This document shows positions 9,345 to 19,363 of a DNA stretch of 64,000 bases, in pieces. The position numbers and the translations under genes were made by a program. Position 1 is the first letter of the stretch; every line of letters begins with the position of its first letter. The notes below the pieces were generated by a model. The model was not told the origin of the DNA. It worked only from the letters and a program-made list of their open reading frames with translations, and made no database searches. The DNA comes from Propionibacteriaceae bacterium (GTDB lineage: Bacteria > Actinomycetota > Actinomycetes > Propionibacteriales > Propionibacteriaceae), in contig JAISUR010000044.1 of the NCBI GenBank assembly GCA_031271975.1, positions 1 to 64,000 of the forward strand, given 5' to 3'.

Positions 9345-9420
9345 CGGGGCGTGGCGTAGTGGCTAGCGCGCCTGCTTTGGGAGCAGGAGATCGCAGGTTC
9401 GAGTCCTGTCGCCCCGACCA
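9345..9420 (+). tRNA. tRNA-Pro (anticodon TGG), CCA encoded
   Basis: A full cloverleaf can be drawn: acceptor CGGGGCG/CGCCCCG (9345-9351 with 9410-9416), D arm with GCGTAGTGGCTAGCGC, anticodon stem CCTGC/GCAGG with loop TTTGGGA, and T arm GCAGG-TTCGAGT-CCTGT. The anticodon TGG at 9378-9380 reads proline codons. The discriminator base is A (9417) and CCA is genomically encoded at 9418-9420. It lies 19 bp after the GH3 stop and 30 bp before pepN. No integrase or duplicated 3' end is seen near it. Confidence 0.95.
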
Positions 9421-9450
9421 AGCGGGTCAGCGGTCCACTAGTATGCGGAC

Positions 9451-12000
9451 ATGTCCAGCGAGAACATCACCCGCGCGGAGTCCGCCCAGCGGGCCGGCTT
9501 CATCCAATGCGCCGATTACAACGTCACCGTCGACCTCACCCCCGCCGCCGCGCTGAACGCCGGAAAAGACCCCGAGCGCGTCTTCTGGTCGCACACGACT
9601 GTGTCCTTCGACTCCGCGCTGGGGGCGTCGTGGCTGAACCTCATCGCCGACGAGGCCGTCCGCATCGTGTTGGACGACAACGAGTTGCCGCTGAACAACT
9701 ACCGGGATTCCAAGGTTCATTTCTCCGTCGCCGCGGGCAGCCACCAGTTGAGCGTCGGAGCTTGGTGCCGCTATTCGCACACCGGCGAGGGCCTGCACCG
9801 CTTCACGGATCCGGCCGACTCGCAGACCTATCTGTACACCCAGTTCGAGACCGCTGACGCGCGCCGCATGTACGCCTGTTTCGAACAGCCCGACCTGAAG
9901 GCGAGCTTCCAGCTGTCCGTGCGCGCGCCGGTCGGGTGGCGGGTGTTCTCAAACGCCCCGTCGCCAAAGCCGAACGAGATCGGGGCCGGAGTCGCGGAAC
10001 ACATCTTCGCACCCACGAAACGCATCTCCACCTATCTGACCGCGCTCATCGCCGGGCCGTACCATGTGGTCCGCGACTCCTACCAGGGCAGCGGCGGCGA
10101 AATCCCGCTCGGCGTGGCCTGCCGCCAGTCGATCGCCCAATACCTGGACGCGGAACGCATCCTGGCCATCACCAAGTCCGGCTTCCAGGTCTACGAAGCA
10201 GCGTTCAACGTGCCCTATGCCTTCGGCAAGTACGACCAGATCTTCGTGCCGGAGTTCAACGCCGGCGCCATGGAAAACGCCGGCTGCATCACTTTCCGCG
10301 ACGAGTACCTGTTCCGTTCCAAAGCCACCGCCGCCCAATACGAGGCGCGCGACGACACGATCCTGCACGAGATGGCGCATATGTGGTTCGGCGACCTGGT
10401 CACCATGAAGTGGTGGGACGACCTGTGGCTGAACGAGTCGTTCGCCGAATGGGCCGCCACGTGGTGCCTCAAGCGCATCGGCGGGCCCGGCGACCCGTGG
10501 GTCACGTTCGCGAATTCGCGCAAAGACTGGGCATACCGCCAAGACCAGCTTCCTTCCACGCACCCGATCGCGGCGGACATGGTCGACTTGGAAGCTGTAG
10601 AACTCAACTTCGACGGCATCACCTACGCCAAGGGAGCGTCCGTGCTGAAGCAGTTGGTCGCATACGTGGGCGAAGAGCCGTTCCTGGCGGGCCTGCGCGC
10701 GTATTTCGCCAAGCACGCCTGGGGCAACACTGTCTTCGACGACCTGCTCGCGGCATTGGCCGAGGCGTCGGGCCGGGACTTGAGCGGTTTCGCCGCCGAA
10801 TGGCTGCAGACAACTGGCCCGAACACGCTGCGCGCTGAGTTCGACGTCGCCGACGGGCATTTCACCCGGCTGGCCGTCCGCCAGGAAGGCGACACCTTGC
10901 GGCATCACCGCATGGCTATCGGCTGCTACGAGTCGCTCGGCGGCGCCATCGTGCGCACCCATCGCATCGAAACTGACATCGCCGGGGAACTCACGCAGAT
11001 CCCGGAAGCCGCTGGGCTGCCCCGCCCGGCGCTGCTGCTGCTCAACGACGACGATCTCACATACGCGAAGGTGCGCCTCGACGACGTCTCCCTGGAGACG
11101 CTGCGCACGCGGCTCAAGGACATTGAGTCCCCCTTAGCGCGGGCCCTGTGTTGGGGCGCGGCTTGGGACATGTGCCGCGACGCCGAGTTGCCCGCCGCCG
11201 CCTACCTCGACATCGTGCTCGGCGCGGTGGAAACGGAGACGGACCTGACTGGTGTGCAGGCGTCGCTGCTGCGCGCGGGTACGGCGGTCGACTTCTACTC
11301 TCCGCGCTCCGACCGGGTGGCGCTCGGCGAGCGCCTCGCCCAAGCCACTCTTGCCGCCGCCCAGAACGCCGAGCCGGGCTCGGACCACGCACTCGCTTTC
11401 TTCCGGGCCTTCATCGCCGCCGCAGGCGCGGGAGACGCGGAGCTGTTGCGGAGCTGCCTGGCTGAGGGGCGTTTTGCCGGCCTTGATGTGGACGCGGACC
11501 TGCGCTGGCGCATCACGACGGCTTTGGCCCGGCTGGGAGTCTTCGGCGATCCCGAAATCGACGCCGAGTTGCAGCGCGACTTCACTGACAAGGGCGCTGA
11601 AAAGGCCGCCGGGGCACGTGCCGCCCGCCCCACAGCCGACGCCAAGGCAGACGCCTGGGAAGCCGCGGTGCTCCGGGACGACACGCCCAACGAGACCCAT
11701 TACCAGATCTGCGCGAATTTCTGGAGGTTCGGGCAGGACGACGTGCTCTCGCCGTACATCGACAAGTATCTGGCGGTGGCGGAGAGCATCTCGGAAGGCC
11801 GCGACGGCTGGGGAGCACGTTCCACCAAGATCCGACAGCACGTGTTGAGCATGCTCTTCCCGTCCCCGCTGATCGACCGACCCCAATTGGAGCGCATCAA
11901 GGCCTGGCGGGACAGCCATGACCTGTCCGACTACGTGCTCCGCCAAGTGGTGGAGAGCATCGACGCCGCCGAACGGGCACTGCGTTGCCAGGAGGCGTAG
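9451..12000 (+). CDS. pepN: Aminopeptidase N, family M1 zinc metallopeptidase
   Basis: Cytoplasmic aminopeptidase, 849 residues, the usual size for actinobacterial PepN. The substrate-anchoring GAMEN motif is at about residues 271-275. The zinc site HEMAH...NESFAE lies at about 306-332, and the Tyr that stabilises the transition state is in the segment about 60 residues later (DGITYAKG). The C-terminal half is the helical ERAP1-like domain. ATG 9451 follows the tRNA directly. The protein ends ERALRCQEA, and the next gene begins about 12 bp after the stop. Confidence 0.95.
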   Translation: MSSENITRAESAQRAGFIQCADYNVTVDLTPAAALNAGKDPERVFWSHTTVSFDSALGASWLNLIADEAVRIVLDDNELPLNNYRDSKVHFSVAAGSHQLSVGAWCRYSHTGEGLHRFTDPADSQTYLYTQFETADARRMYACFEQPDLKASFQLSVRAPVGWRVFSNAPSPKPNEIGAGVAEHIFAPTKRISTYLTALIAGPYHVVRDSYQGSGGEIPLGVACRQSIAQYLDAERILAITKSGFQVYEAAFNVPYAFGKYDQIFVPEFNAGAMENAGCITFRDEYLFRSKATAAQYEARDDTILHEMAHMWFGDLVTMKWWDDLWLNESFAEWAATWCLKRIGGPGDPWVTFANSRKDWAYRQDQLPSTHPIAADMVDLEAVELNFDGITYAKGASVLKQLVAYVGEEPFLAGLRAYFAKHAWGNTVFDDLLAALAEASGRDLSGFAAEWLQTTGPNTLRAEFDVADGHFTRLAVRQEGDTLRHHRMAIGCYESLGGAIVRTHRIETDIAGELTQIPEAAGLPRPALLLLNDDDLTYAKVRLDDVSLETLRTRLKDIESPLARALCWGAAWDMCRDAELPAAAYLDIVLGAVETETDLTGVQASLLRAGTAVDFYSPRSDRVALGERLAQATLAAAQNAEPGSDHALAFFRAFIAAAGAGDAELLRSCLAEGRFAGLDVDADLRWRITTALARLGVFGDPEIDAELQRDFTDKGAEKAAGARAARPTADAKADAWEAAVLRDDTPNETHYQICANFWRFGQDDVLSPYIDKYLAVAESISEGRDGWGARSTKIRQHVLSMLFPSPLIDRPQLERIKAWRDSHDLSDYVLRQVVESIDAAERALRCQEA

Positions 12001-12011
12001 ACTTTTCCGCC

Positions 12012-13463
12012 GTGCCTGACATCACGCCAACTCAAGCCGCCCGGCTCGACACCGTCCGGGCGGCCACGCCTGCCGTGCGCGAGTTGGCCGCGGCGTTCCA
12101 CGGCGCCGGGCACGAGCTTTACCTGGTAGGCGGATCGGTCCGCGACGCTCTGATGGGCCGCCTCGGCAACGACCTGGATTTCACCACCTCCGCCCGCCCA
12201 GAAGAGATCGAGAAGCTGCTGAAGCCGCGTGCCGTGGCAACCTGGGATGTGGGCCGGGCATATGGCACCATCGCCGGGCGGCTCGACGAACCGGACGGCA
12301 CGAGCTGGCTGGTGGAGATCACCACCTTCCGGGCCGACGCGTACGATCCGGATTCCCGCAAGCCGCAGATCGCTTTCGGCGACCACCTCGGCGGCGACCT
12401 CATCCGGCGCGATTTCACCGTGAACGCAATGGCTGTGGCGATGGACACGGGCGAGCTGTTCGACCCGTTCGACGGCATCATCGACTTGGAAGACCGGGTG
12501 CTGCGCACGCCGTCCGCGCCGGAGATCTCATTCTCGGACGATCCGCTGCGGATGCTGCGCGCGGCCCGCTTCGCGTCGCAGTTGGGCTTCCTGCCCGTGC
12601 CTGAAGTCGTGCGGGCGATGGCCGACCTGAAGGACCGGCTGGAGATCGTGTCCGCCGAGCGCATCCGCGACGAACTCGTCAAACTCCTGCTCACCGACCA
12701 TCCGCGCATCGGACTCGACTTGTTGGTGGAAACCGGCATCGCCGACTTGGTACTGCCCGAGCTTCCGGCGCTCAAGATGGAAATCGACGAGCACAACCAC
12801 CACAAAGACGTTTACGAACACTCGCTGACCGTGCTCGACCAGGCAATCGCGCTGGAAAAGGCCCGCGGCCACCAACCCGATATCGTCAACCGGCTGGCAG
12901 CGCTGCTGCACGACATCGGCAAGCCGAAGACGCGTCGCTTCGAGGCCGGCGGCAAGGTCAGCTTCTACCACCACGACATCGTGGGCGCGAAGCTCGCCGC
13001 GAAGCGGATGCAGGCGCTGCGCTTCTCGGGCGACGAGATCAAGGCCGTCTCCAAGCTCATCGAGCTGCACCTACGCTTCCACGGCTACGGGGAGGGCCAA
13101 TGGACGGATTCGGCCGTGCGCCGCTACGTGCGCGACGCCGGAGACCTCTTGGAACGGCTGCACATCTTGACGCGTTCTGATTGCACGACGCGAAACGTCG
13201 CCAAAGCCAATCGGCTGCGCACCGCATACGAGCAGTTGGAATGGCGCATCGACGAGTTGGCCGCGCAAGAAGAACTCGACGCGATCCGGCCCGACCTGAA
13301 CGGCGACCAGATCATGGAGATCCTGGGCATCGGGCCCGGCCGGGAGGTCGGCAAGGCCTATAAGTTCCTGCTGGATTTGCGTATGGAAGCCGGCCCGCTG
13401 GGCCCGGAGCGCGCGAAAGAAGAACTGTTGCGCTGGTGGGAATCCCAGCCGAAGGCCGATTGA
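12012..13463 (+). CDS. cca: CCA-adding tRNA nucleotidyltransferase with HD domain
   Basis: Adds or repairs the CCA end of tRNAs. Poly(A)-polymerase/CCA head at residues ~30-170: GGSVRD for nucleotide binding and DLDF with catalytic aspartates. An RNA-binding helical part follows, then an HD domain (LLHDIGKPKTR at about 295, and a second His in YHHDIVGA). Start GTG 12012 gives PDITPTQAARLDTVRAATP, the usual actinobacterial start; a TTG at 11985 overlapping pepN is possible but gives nine extra residues without similarity. AGGAGG at about 11989-11994 is rather far upstream (17 nt), so the start stays uncertain. Confidence 0.9.
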   Translation: MPDITPTQAARLDTVRAATPAVRELAAAFHGAGHELYLVGGSVRDALMGRLGNDLDFTTSARPEEIEKLLKPRAVATWDVGRAYGTIAGRLDEPDGTSWLVEITTFRADAYDPDSRKPQIAFGDHLGGDLIRRDFTVNAMAVAMDTGELFDPFDGIIDLEDRVLRTPSAPEISFSDDPLRMLRAARFASQLGFLPVPEVVRAMADLKDRLEIVSAERIRDELVKLLLTDHPRIGLDLLVETGIADLVLPELPALKMEIDEHNHHKDVYEHSLTVLDQAIALEKARGHQPDIVNRLAALLHDIGKPKTRRFEAGGKVSFYHHDIVGAKLAAKRMQALRFSGDEIKAVSKLIELHLRFHGYGEGQWTDSAVRRYVRDAGDLLERLHILTRSDCTTRNVAKANRLRTAYEQLEWRIDELAAQEELDAIRPDLNGDQIMEILGIGPGREVGKAYKFLLDLRMEAGPLGPERAKEELLRWWESQPKAD

Positions 13464-13469
13464 GCCAGG

Positions 13470-13904
13470 TCAGACCTCAACCACTTCCATCGACACTGGC
13501 CCGCCGCCTTCGATGGTGCGCGAGACCGTGCACAGCTTCGCGTGGGATTGCTCGACGGCGCGGGGCAGGATCGCCGCTGCGGCGCGGCCCTCGTCGTCGT
13601 CGTCGAACTCCACCGCGAAGCGCACTTGGAGGTTGACCAGCTTGTTGCCGGACGCGTCGCGTTGTTTCACCCCAGATGCGCTCACCTGGAAGTGCCGCGG
13701 ACGCTCGTGCCGGGAAACGGCGACGTCGACGTCGACGGCGGAGCATCCGGCCAGCGCGGCAAGCAGCAACTCCACGGGGGTGAAGTCCTCGCCTTTCCCA
13801 TCGCCGATGCTGATCACGCCGCCGCGTGAGTTCAGCACGCGATACTCGCCCAGCTTTCGCCGTGAGAGGCCAATGGCGACGGCGGGGTTCTCAAGCTCTG
13901 TCAT
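13470..13904 (-). CDS. OsmC family peroxiredoxin-like protein
   Basis: 144 residues starting at ATG 13904 (MTELENPAV), with GAGG just upstream. OsmC/Ohr fold: the strand-rich N-terminus is followed by the conserved helix TPVELLLAALAGCSAVDV, which carries the first reactive Cys, and a second Cys near AKLCTVSRTI close to the C-terminus. The pair fits thiol-based reduction of organic hydroperoxides, although many family members are of unknown substrate. The gene is convergent with cca (6 bp between stops) and divergent from the HAD gene. Confidence 0.85.
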   Translation of the reverse strand: MTELENPAVAIGLSRRKLGEYRVLNSRGGVISIGDGKGEDFTPVELLLAALAGCSAVDVDVAVSRHERPRHFQVSASGVKQRDASGNKLVNLQVRFAVEFDDDDEGRAAAAILPRAVEQSHAKLCTVSRTIEGGGPVSMEVVEV

Positions 13905-13999
13905 GATCCTCGATTCTAGATTTGCCCGGAGTCCATTATCACCCATCCAGACCCGGACACCGACCGGTTCGGTCCAAACATGGCCGTAGACTGGGCGAT

Positions 14000-14653
14000 A
14001 TGCATCTGACTGGGCGGCCCAGCGCCGTGGTTTTCGACTGCGATGGTCTGCTGGTTGAGACAGAGTCTTGGTGGGAGCGGGCGATGCACGATGTCTTCCG
14101 CAACCACGGCTGCGAGTTGACCCCGGAAATCCGCGACCCGCTCATCGGCGTGAGCGTCGACGCGTCCAGCGTCGTGATGGCCGGCCACTTTCCGGACTCC
14201 CCCGATCCGGCCGCGGTCGGCCAGGAACTCTGCGCCACCGTCTTGGCCCTCATCAAGCAAAACGCCGAGCCGATGCCGGGCGCCCAGCAGGTGGTCCGGG
14301 CGGTCGCCGCCGCCGGGGTACCCCATGCGGTGGCATCCAATTCGCCCGCGGACATCGTCTATGCCACTTTGGAGCGCGGCGGCATGCTGGGCGATTTCGA
14401 GACTGTCATCACCGCCGACGACATCAAGCACCCCAAGCCCGAACCGGAGATTTACCTGACCGCCTGCGCCCGCCTGGGCGCCGACCCGCTGCAGGCCGTG
14501 GGTTTCGAAGACACGCTGACCGGGGCTCTCGCGGTCCGCGCCGCCGGGATGCGGGTGATCTTCGTGCCTACGCTGCCGGTGGAAGCCCCAGCCGACTGGA
14601 TCCTGCCCAGCCTGGATTCTCCGGAACTACTTGCCTGGATCCGCTCCTGGTGA
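14000..14653 (+). CDS. HAD superfamily hydrolase, beta-phosphoglucomutase-like
   Basis: 217 residues. HAD motif I is VVFDCDGLLVETE near the N-terminus (nucleophile Asp in DCDG), motif II the Ser/Asn in AVASNSPAD, motif III the Lys in DIKHPKPEP, and motif IV GFEDTLTG. The cap inserted after motif I is helical as in phosphoglucomutase/phosphatase subfamily members. ATG 14000 is preferred because the conserved DxD region follows closely and the longer frame to 13922 runs into the OsmC promoter region. The substrate cannot be told; small sugar phosphates are common for this group. Confidence 0.85.
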   Translation: MHLTGRPSAVVFDCDGLLVETESWWERAMHDVFRNHGCELTPEIRDPLIGVSVDASSVVMAGHFPDSPDPAAVGQELCATVLALIKQNAEPMPGAQQVVRAVAAAGVPHAVASNSPADIVYATLERGGMLGDFETVITADDIKHPKPEPEIYLTACARLGADPLQAVGFEDTLTGALAVRAAGMRVIFVPTLPVEAPADWILPSLDSPELLAWIRSW

Positions 14654-14659
14654 CCTGGA

Positions 14660-14850
14660 AGGGGTGCCCCTGCCGGGGCACACGGACTGCGTCCGAGATC
14701 CCGGAACACCACCCCACAAAGTTCTTCGATACTCTGCTCGGACCCCGGAACACCGCCCCACAAAGTTCTTCGATACTTTGCGGGGATGACGGAACAAGCC
14801 CGGGATGACGGAACAAGCCCGGGATGACGCAACGAACCCGGGATGACGGG
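14660..14850. repeat. Compound dispersed-repeat cluster between convergent genes
   Basis: The whole 202-bp gap between the HAD gene and the alcohol dehydrogenase is repeats. It opens with GGGGTGCCCCTGCCGGGGCAC and GGACTGCGTCCGAG, as also seen at 57427-57462. A 37-bp unit follows twice (14700-14736 and 14744-14780, two mismatches). Three 19-bp units beginning GGGATGACGG come next (14783-14801, 14802-14820, 14821-14839), then a last GGGATGACGGGG. No gene is present. Confidence 0.85.
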
Positions 14851-14855
14851 GCCGT

Positions 14856-15893
14856 CTATATCGTCGACGTGTCGATCACGTAGCGATAGCGCACCTGCGA
14901 ACTGACCACTTTGTCGTAGGCGGCGTCGATCTCGTCGGCGGAGATCACTTCCACCTGGGCGGCCAGGCCATGTTCGCCGCAGAAGTCCAGCATTTCTTGC
15001 GTCTCGGCAACACCTGCCAACTGCGAACCTGCCAATATGCGGTTGCCGCCGACAAGATTCGGCAGGCGCACGGTGGAAGCGTGCTCGGGGAGCCCGACAT
15101 TGACGAGCGCGCCGCCCACTTTCAGACAGCCGATCATCGCGTCCAGATCCAACTCGGCCGAAACTGTGGAGACGATCAGATCGAAGCTCTTGCGCAGCTT
15201 CTTGAGGGTGCCCGGCTCGCTGAGAGCGTAATACTCGGTGGCGCCGAAGCGGCGGCCGTCGGCCTCCTTGGAGCGTGTCTGCGAGATGACGGCGGTTTCG
15301 GCACCCATCGCGGCGGAAATCTGCACGCCCATGTGGCCGAGCCCGCCCATGCCCACGATGGCTACACGCTTGCCAGGCGCCGCGCCCCACTTCTTGAGCG
15401 GGGCGTAGGTCGTGATGCCAGCGCAGAGCAGCGGCGCGGCGGCATCCAGCGGGATCGAATCCGGGATGCGCAGTGCGTAGCCGGCCTCGACGGTGAACAG
15501 TGTGGAATAGCCGCCGACGGTGGGCAGGCCGTCGCGGCCCGTGTCGTTGTAGGTGTAGATGGCTTCTTCGCAGAACTGCTCTTGGCCGCCCGCGCACAGC
15601 TCGCAGTGGCCGCAGGAATCGATGTAGCAGCCCACGCCGACGCGGTCCCCGACCTTGTACTTGTCAACCGCGGATCCGACCTGGGTGACGATGCCGGCAA
15701 GTTCGTGGCCGGGCACGATCGGATACTTGATCGGGCCCCACTCTTGGCGGACCGTATGGATGTCCGAGTGGCAAATGCCGGCGAACTTGTTCTCGAAGAC
15801 AATCTCGGTCGGGCCGGGCTCCCGCCGGGTGATTTCCGCTGGATGGAACGATCCGGTGGGGGAATCGATGGCACGCGCACGCGCAATGGGCAT
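14856..15893 (-). CDS. Zinc-dependent NAD(P) alcohol dehydrogenase (cinnamyl-ADH/YahK type)
   Basis: Medium-chain dehydrogenase, 345 residues. Catalytic zinc ligands: Cys in GICHSD, His-Glu in PGHELAG and a later Cys in the LLCAG segment. Structural zinc: four Cys in the CGHCELCAGGQEQFC stretch. The NADP/NAD site is VGMGGLGHMG. It is aligned best with aldehyde reductases of the AdhA/YahK/CAD group, which reduce aldehydes to alcohols. Start ATG 15893 has a perfect AGGAGG six bases upstream. It is transcribed away from aldA, and the pair shares one regulatory region, suggesting joint handling of a small aldehyde such as lactaldehyde or glycolaldehyde (inference). Confidence 0.9.
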   Translation of the reverse strand: MPIARARAIDSPTGSFHPAEITRREPGPTEIVFENKFAGICHSDIHTVRQEWGPIKYPIVPGHELAGIVTQVGSAVDKYKVGDRVGVGCYIDSCGHCELCAGGQEQFCEEAIYTYNDTGRDGLPTVGGYSTLFTVEAGYALRIPDSIPLDAAAPLLCAGITTYAPLKKWGAAPGKRVAIVGMGGLGHMGVQISAAMGAETAVISQTRSKEADGRRFGATEYYALSEPGTLKKLRKSFDLIVSTVSAELDLDAMIGCLKVGGALVNVGLPEHASTVRLPNLVGGNRILAGSQLAGVAETQEMLDFCGEHGLAAQVEVISADEIDAAYDKVVSSQVRYRYVIDTSTI

Positions 15894-15964
15894 GACAAAC
15901 CTCCTGGTTGTTGCTGGCGGCTTCACCAGTGTATCGGCAGGCTACTGGGCCCGCTGGCGATCTC

Positions 15965-16028
15965 AATCAAGACAAGTGTTGTGGACATGTCTAGCCAAAT
16001 GGTATGACCATAAGTTATCGTCTTGATT
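15965..16028. promoter_or_regulatory. Candidate GntR-type operator inside a larger dyad
   Basis: In the 234-bp gap between the divergent alcohol and aldehyde dehydrogenase genes, TGGTATGACCA (16000-16010) matches the TGGTNNGACCA half-site layout used by FadR-subfamily GntR regulators. It lies between perfect 9-bp inverted arms AATCAAGAC (15965-15973) and GTCTTGATT (16020-16028). No regulator gene is adjacent. Binding is inferred from pattern only. Confidence 0.45.
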
Positions 16029-16127
16029 AACGCTTAAAGGGAGTGCCGGGATCCTCGGGATTGCCCGCTGCAACGGAGCTGGGGGTTTGGTGATCGGCGC
16101 ACTTGTCAGAGGAGGGGAATTCCTTTC

Positions 16128-17552
16128 ATGGGAACCTACAAACAACTAATCAATGGTGAACTCGTCGACGCGACAACAGGAGACTGGATCGAAGTCGAGA
16201 ACCCATACACCCAAGAGATCATCGGCCAAGCCCCCAAGGGCAACGCAAACGACGCCGACAAGGCGTTGCAGGCCGCCAAAGACGCCCAGAAGGCGTGGGC
16301 CAAGCGGGCTTCCGCCGACCGCGCGGGCATCTTGAAGCAGATGGCCCAGGTCATCCGCGACAACCGCATCGAGCTGGCCGACTTGCTGCTGTCCGAGCAG
16401 GCGAAGGTCGCCGGCCTGGCGCAGGTCGAGATCGACTTCACGGCCGATTACTTCGACTACTACGCCGGCTGGGCCAACATCTACGAGGGCGAGGTCATCC
16501 AGTCCCGCGATCCGCAGGAGAAGATGTTCTTGTTCCAGAAGCCGATCGGCGTCATCGTGGGCATCTGCCCGTGGAACTTCCCGTTCTTCGTGATGGCCCG
16601 CAAGGTCGCCCCTTCGATGCTGGTGGGCTGCACGTCCGTCATCAAGCCGTCCTCGACGACGCCGCTGACGACGCTGCGCTTCGCCGAGCTGTGCAAGGAC
16701 ATCATCCCGGCGGGCGTGGTGAACTTCGTGACCGGCGGCGGCTCCACACTGGGCGACGCGCTGGTGCGCCACCCGCTGTCCGACATGGTCTCGCTCACGG
16801 GCTCTGTGGAGGCCGGCGTGGAGATCATCAAGGGCTCCGCGGAGAAGATCATGAAGACGTCGCTGGAATTGGGCGGCAAGGCGCCGGCCATCGTCTTCCC
16901 GGACGCCGACATCGATCTGGCCGTCGAAGCCGTGAAGAACTCGCGCCTCATCTTCTCCGGCCAGGTGTGCAACTGCGCCGAGCGCGCCTATGTGCACAAG
17001 GACGTGTATGACGAGTTCTTGACGAAGCTGAAGGCAGCCTTCGAAGCCGCCGACTACGGCGACCCGAAGACGGCCGGCGATTACTCGTCGCAGGTCGACA
17101 AGGCCCAGTTGGAGAAGATCTCCGAAATGGTCGAGCGGGCCAAGGCGGCCGGCGCGGAAGTCGTCACCGGTGGCGCTCCCGCCGACAAGGGCACTGGGTA
17201 TTTCTACCAGCCCACGATCCTCGCCAACGCCGCCCAGGATTCCGAGATCGTGCAGAAAGAGGTCTTCGGACCCGTGCTGCCGGTCCTGGCTTGGGACGAC
17301 TACGACCAGGTCATCGACGACGCGAACGGCGTGGAGTACGGCCTCACCTCTTCGGTCTTCACGAAGAGCCTTTCCACCACGCTGCAAGCGCTGACAGACC
17401 TCAACTTCGGCGAGACATACGTCAACCGCCACCACTTCGAGGATCTGCAGGGCTGGCACGCCGGCTGGCGCAAGTCCGGCATCGGCGGCGCGGACGGCAA
17501 GCACGGCCTGTTCGAGTATCTGCAACAGCAATTGGCGTACATCAAGTTCTAG
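16128..17552 (+). CDS. aldA: Aldehyde dehydrogenase, lactaldehyde/glycolaldehyde type
   Basis: Cytoplasmic NAD-dependent oxidation of a short aldehyde to its acid, 474 residues. Similarity to E. coli AldA is clear through the whole length, including PWNFPFF, LELGGKAPAIV with the general-base Glu, SGQVCNCAERAYV with the catalytic Cys, EVFGPVLPV and the C-terminal GWRKSGIGGADGKHGL stretch. AldA oxidises L-lactaldehyde and glycolaldehyde in fucose, rhamnose and glycol breakdown; the same substrates are likely but not proven here. ATG 16128 has GAGGGG 11 bases upstream. It is divergent from a zinc alcohol dehydrogenase. Confidence 0.9.
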   Translation: MGTYKQLINGELVDATTGDWIEVENPYTQEIIGQAPKGNANDADKALQAAKDAQKAWAKRASADRAGILKQMAQVIRDNRIELADLLLSEQAKVAGLAQVEIDFTADYFDYYAGWANIYEGEVIQSRDPQEKMFLFQKPIGVIVGICPWNFPFFVMARKVAPSMLVGCTSVIKPSSTTPLTTLRFAELCKDIIPAGVVNFVTGGGSTLGDALVRHPLSDMVSLTGSVEAGVEIIKGSAEKIMKTSLELGGKAPAIVFPDADIDLAVEAVKNSRLIFSGQVCNCAERAYVHKDVYDEFLTKLKAAFEAADYGDPKTAGDYSSQVDKAQLEKISEMVERAKAAGAEVVTGGAPADKGTGYFYQPTILANAAQDSEIVQKEVFGPVLPVLAWDDYDQVIDDANGVEYGLTSSVFTKSLSTTLQALTDLNFGETYVNRHHFEDLQGWHAGWRKSGIGGADGKHGLFEYLQQQLAYIKF

Positions 17553-17563
17553 TGAATCGATAA

Positions 17564-19360
<1,797 letters not shown>

Positions 19361-19363
19361 ACC

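Noticed and set aside
9345-9420. tRNA-Pro as an integration site
   Set aside because: No integrase gene and no repeated tRNA 3' end nearby; surrounding genes are core genes.
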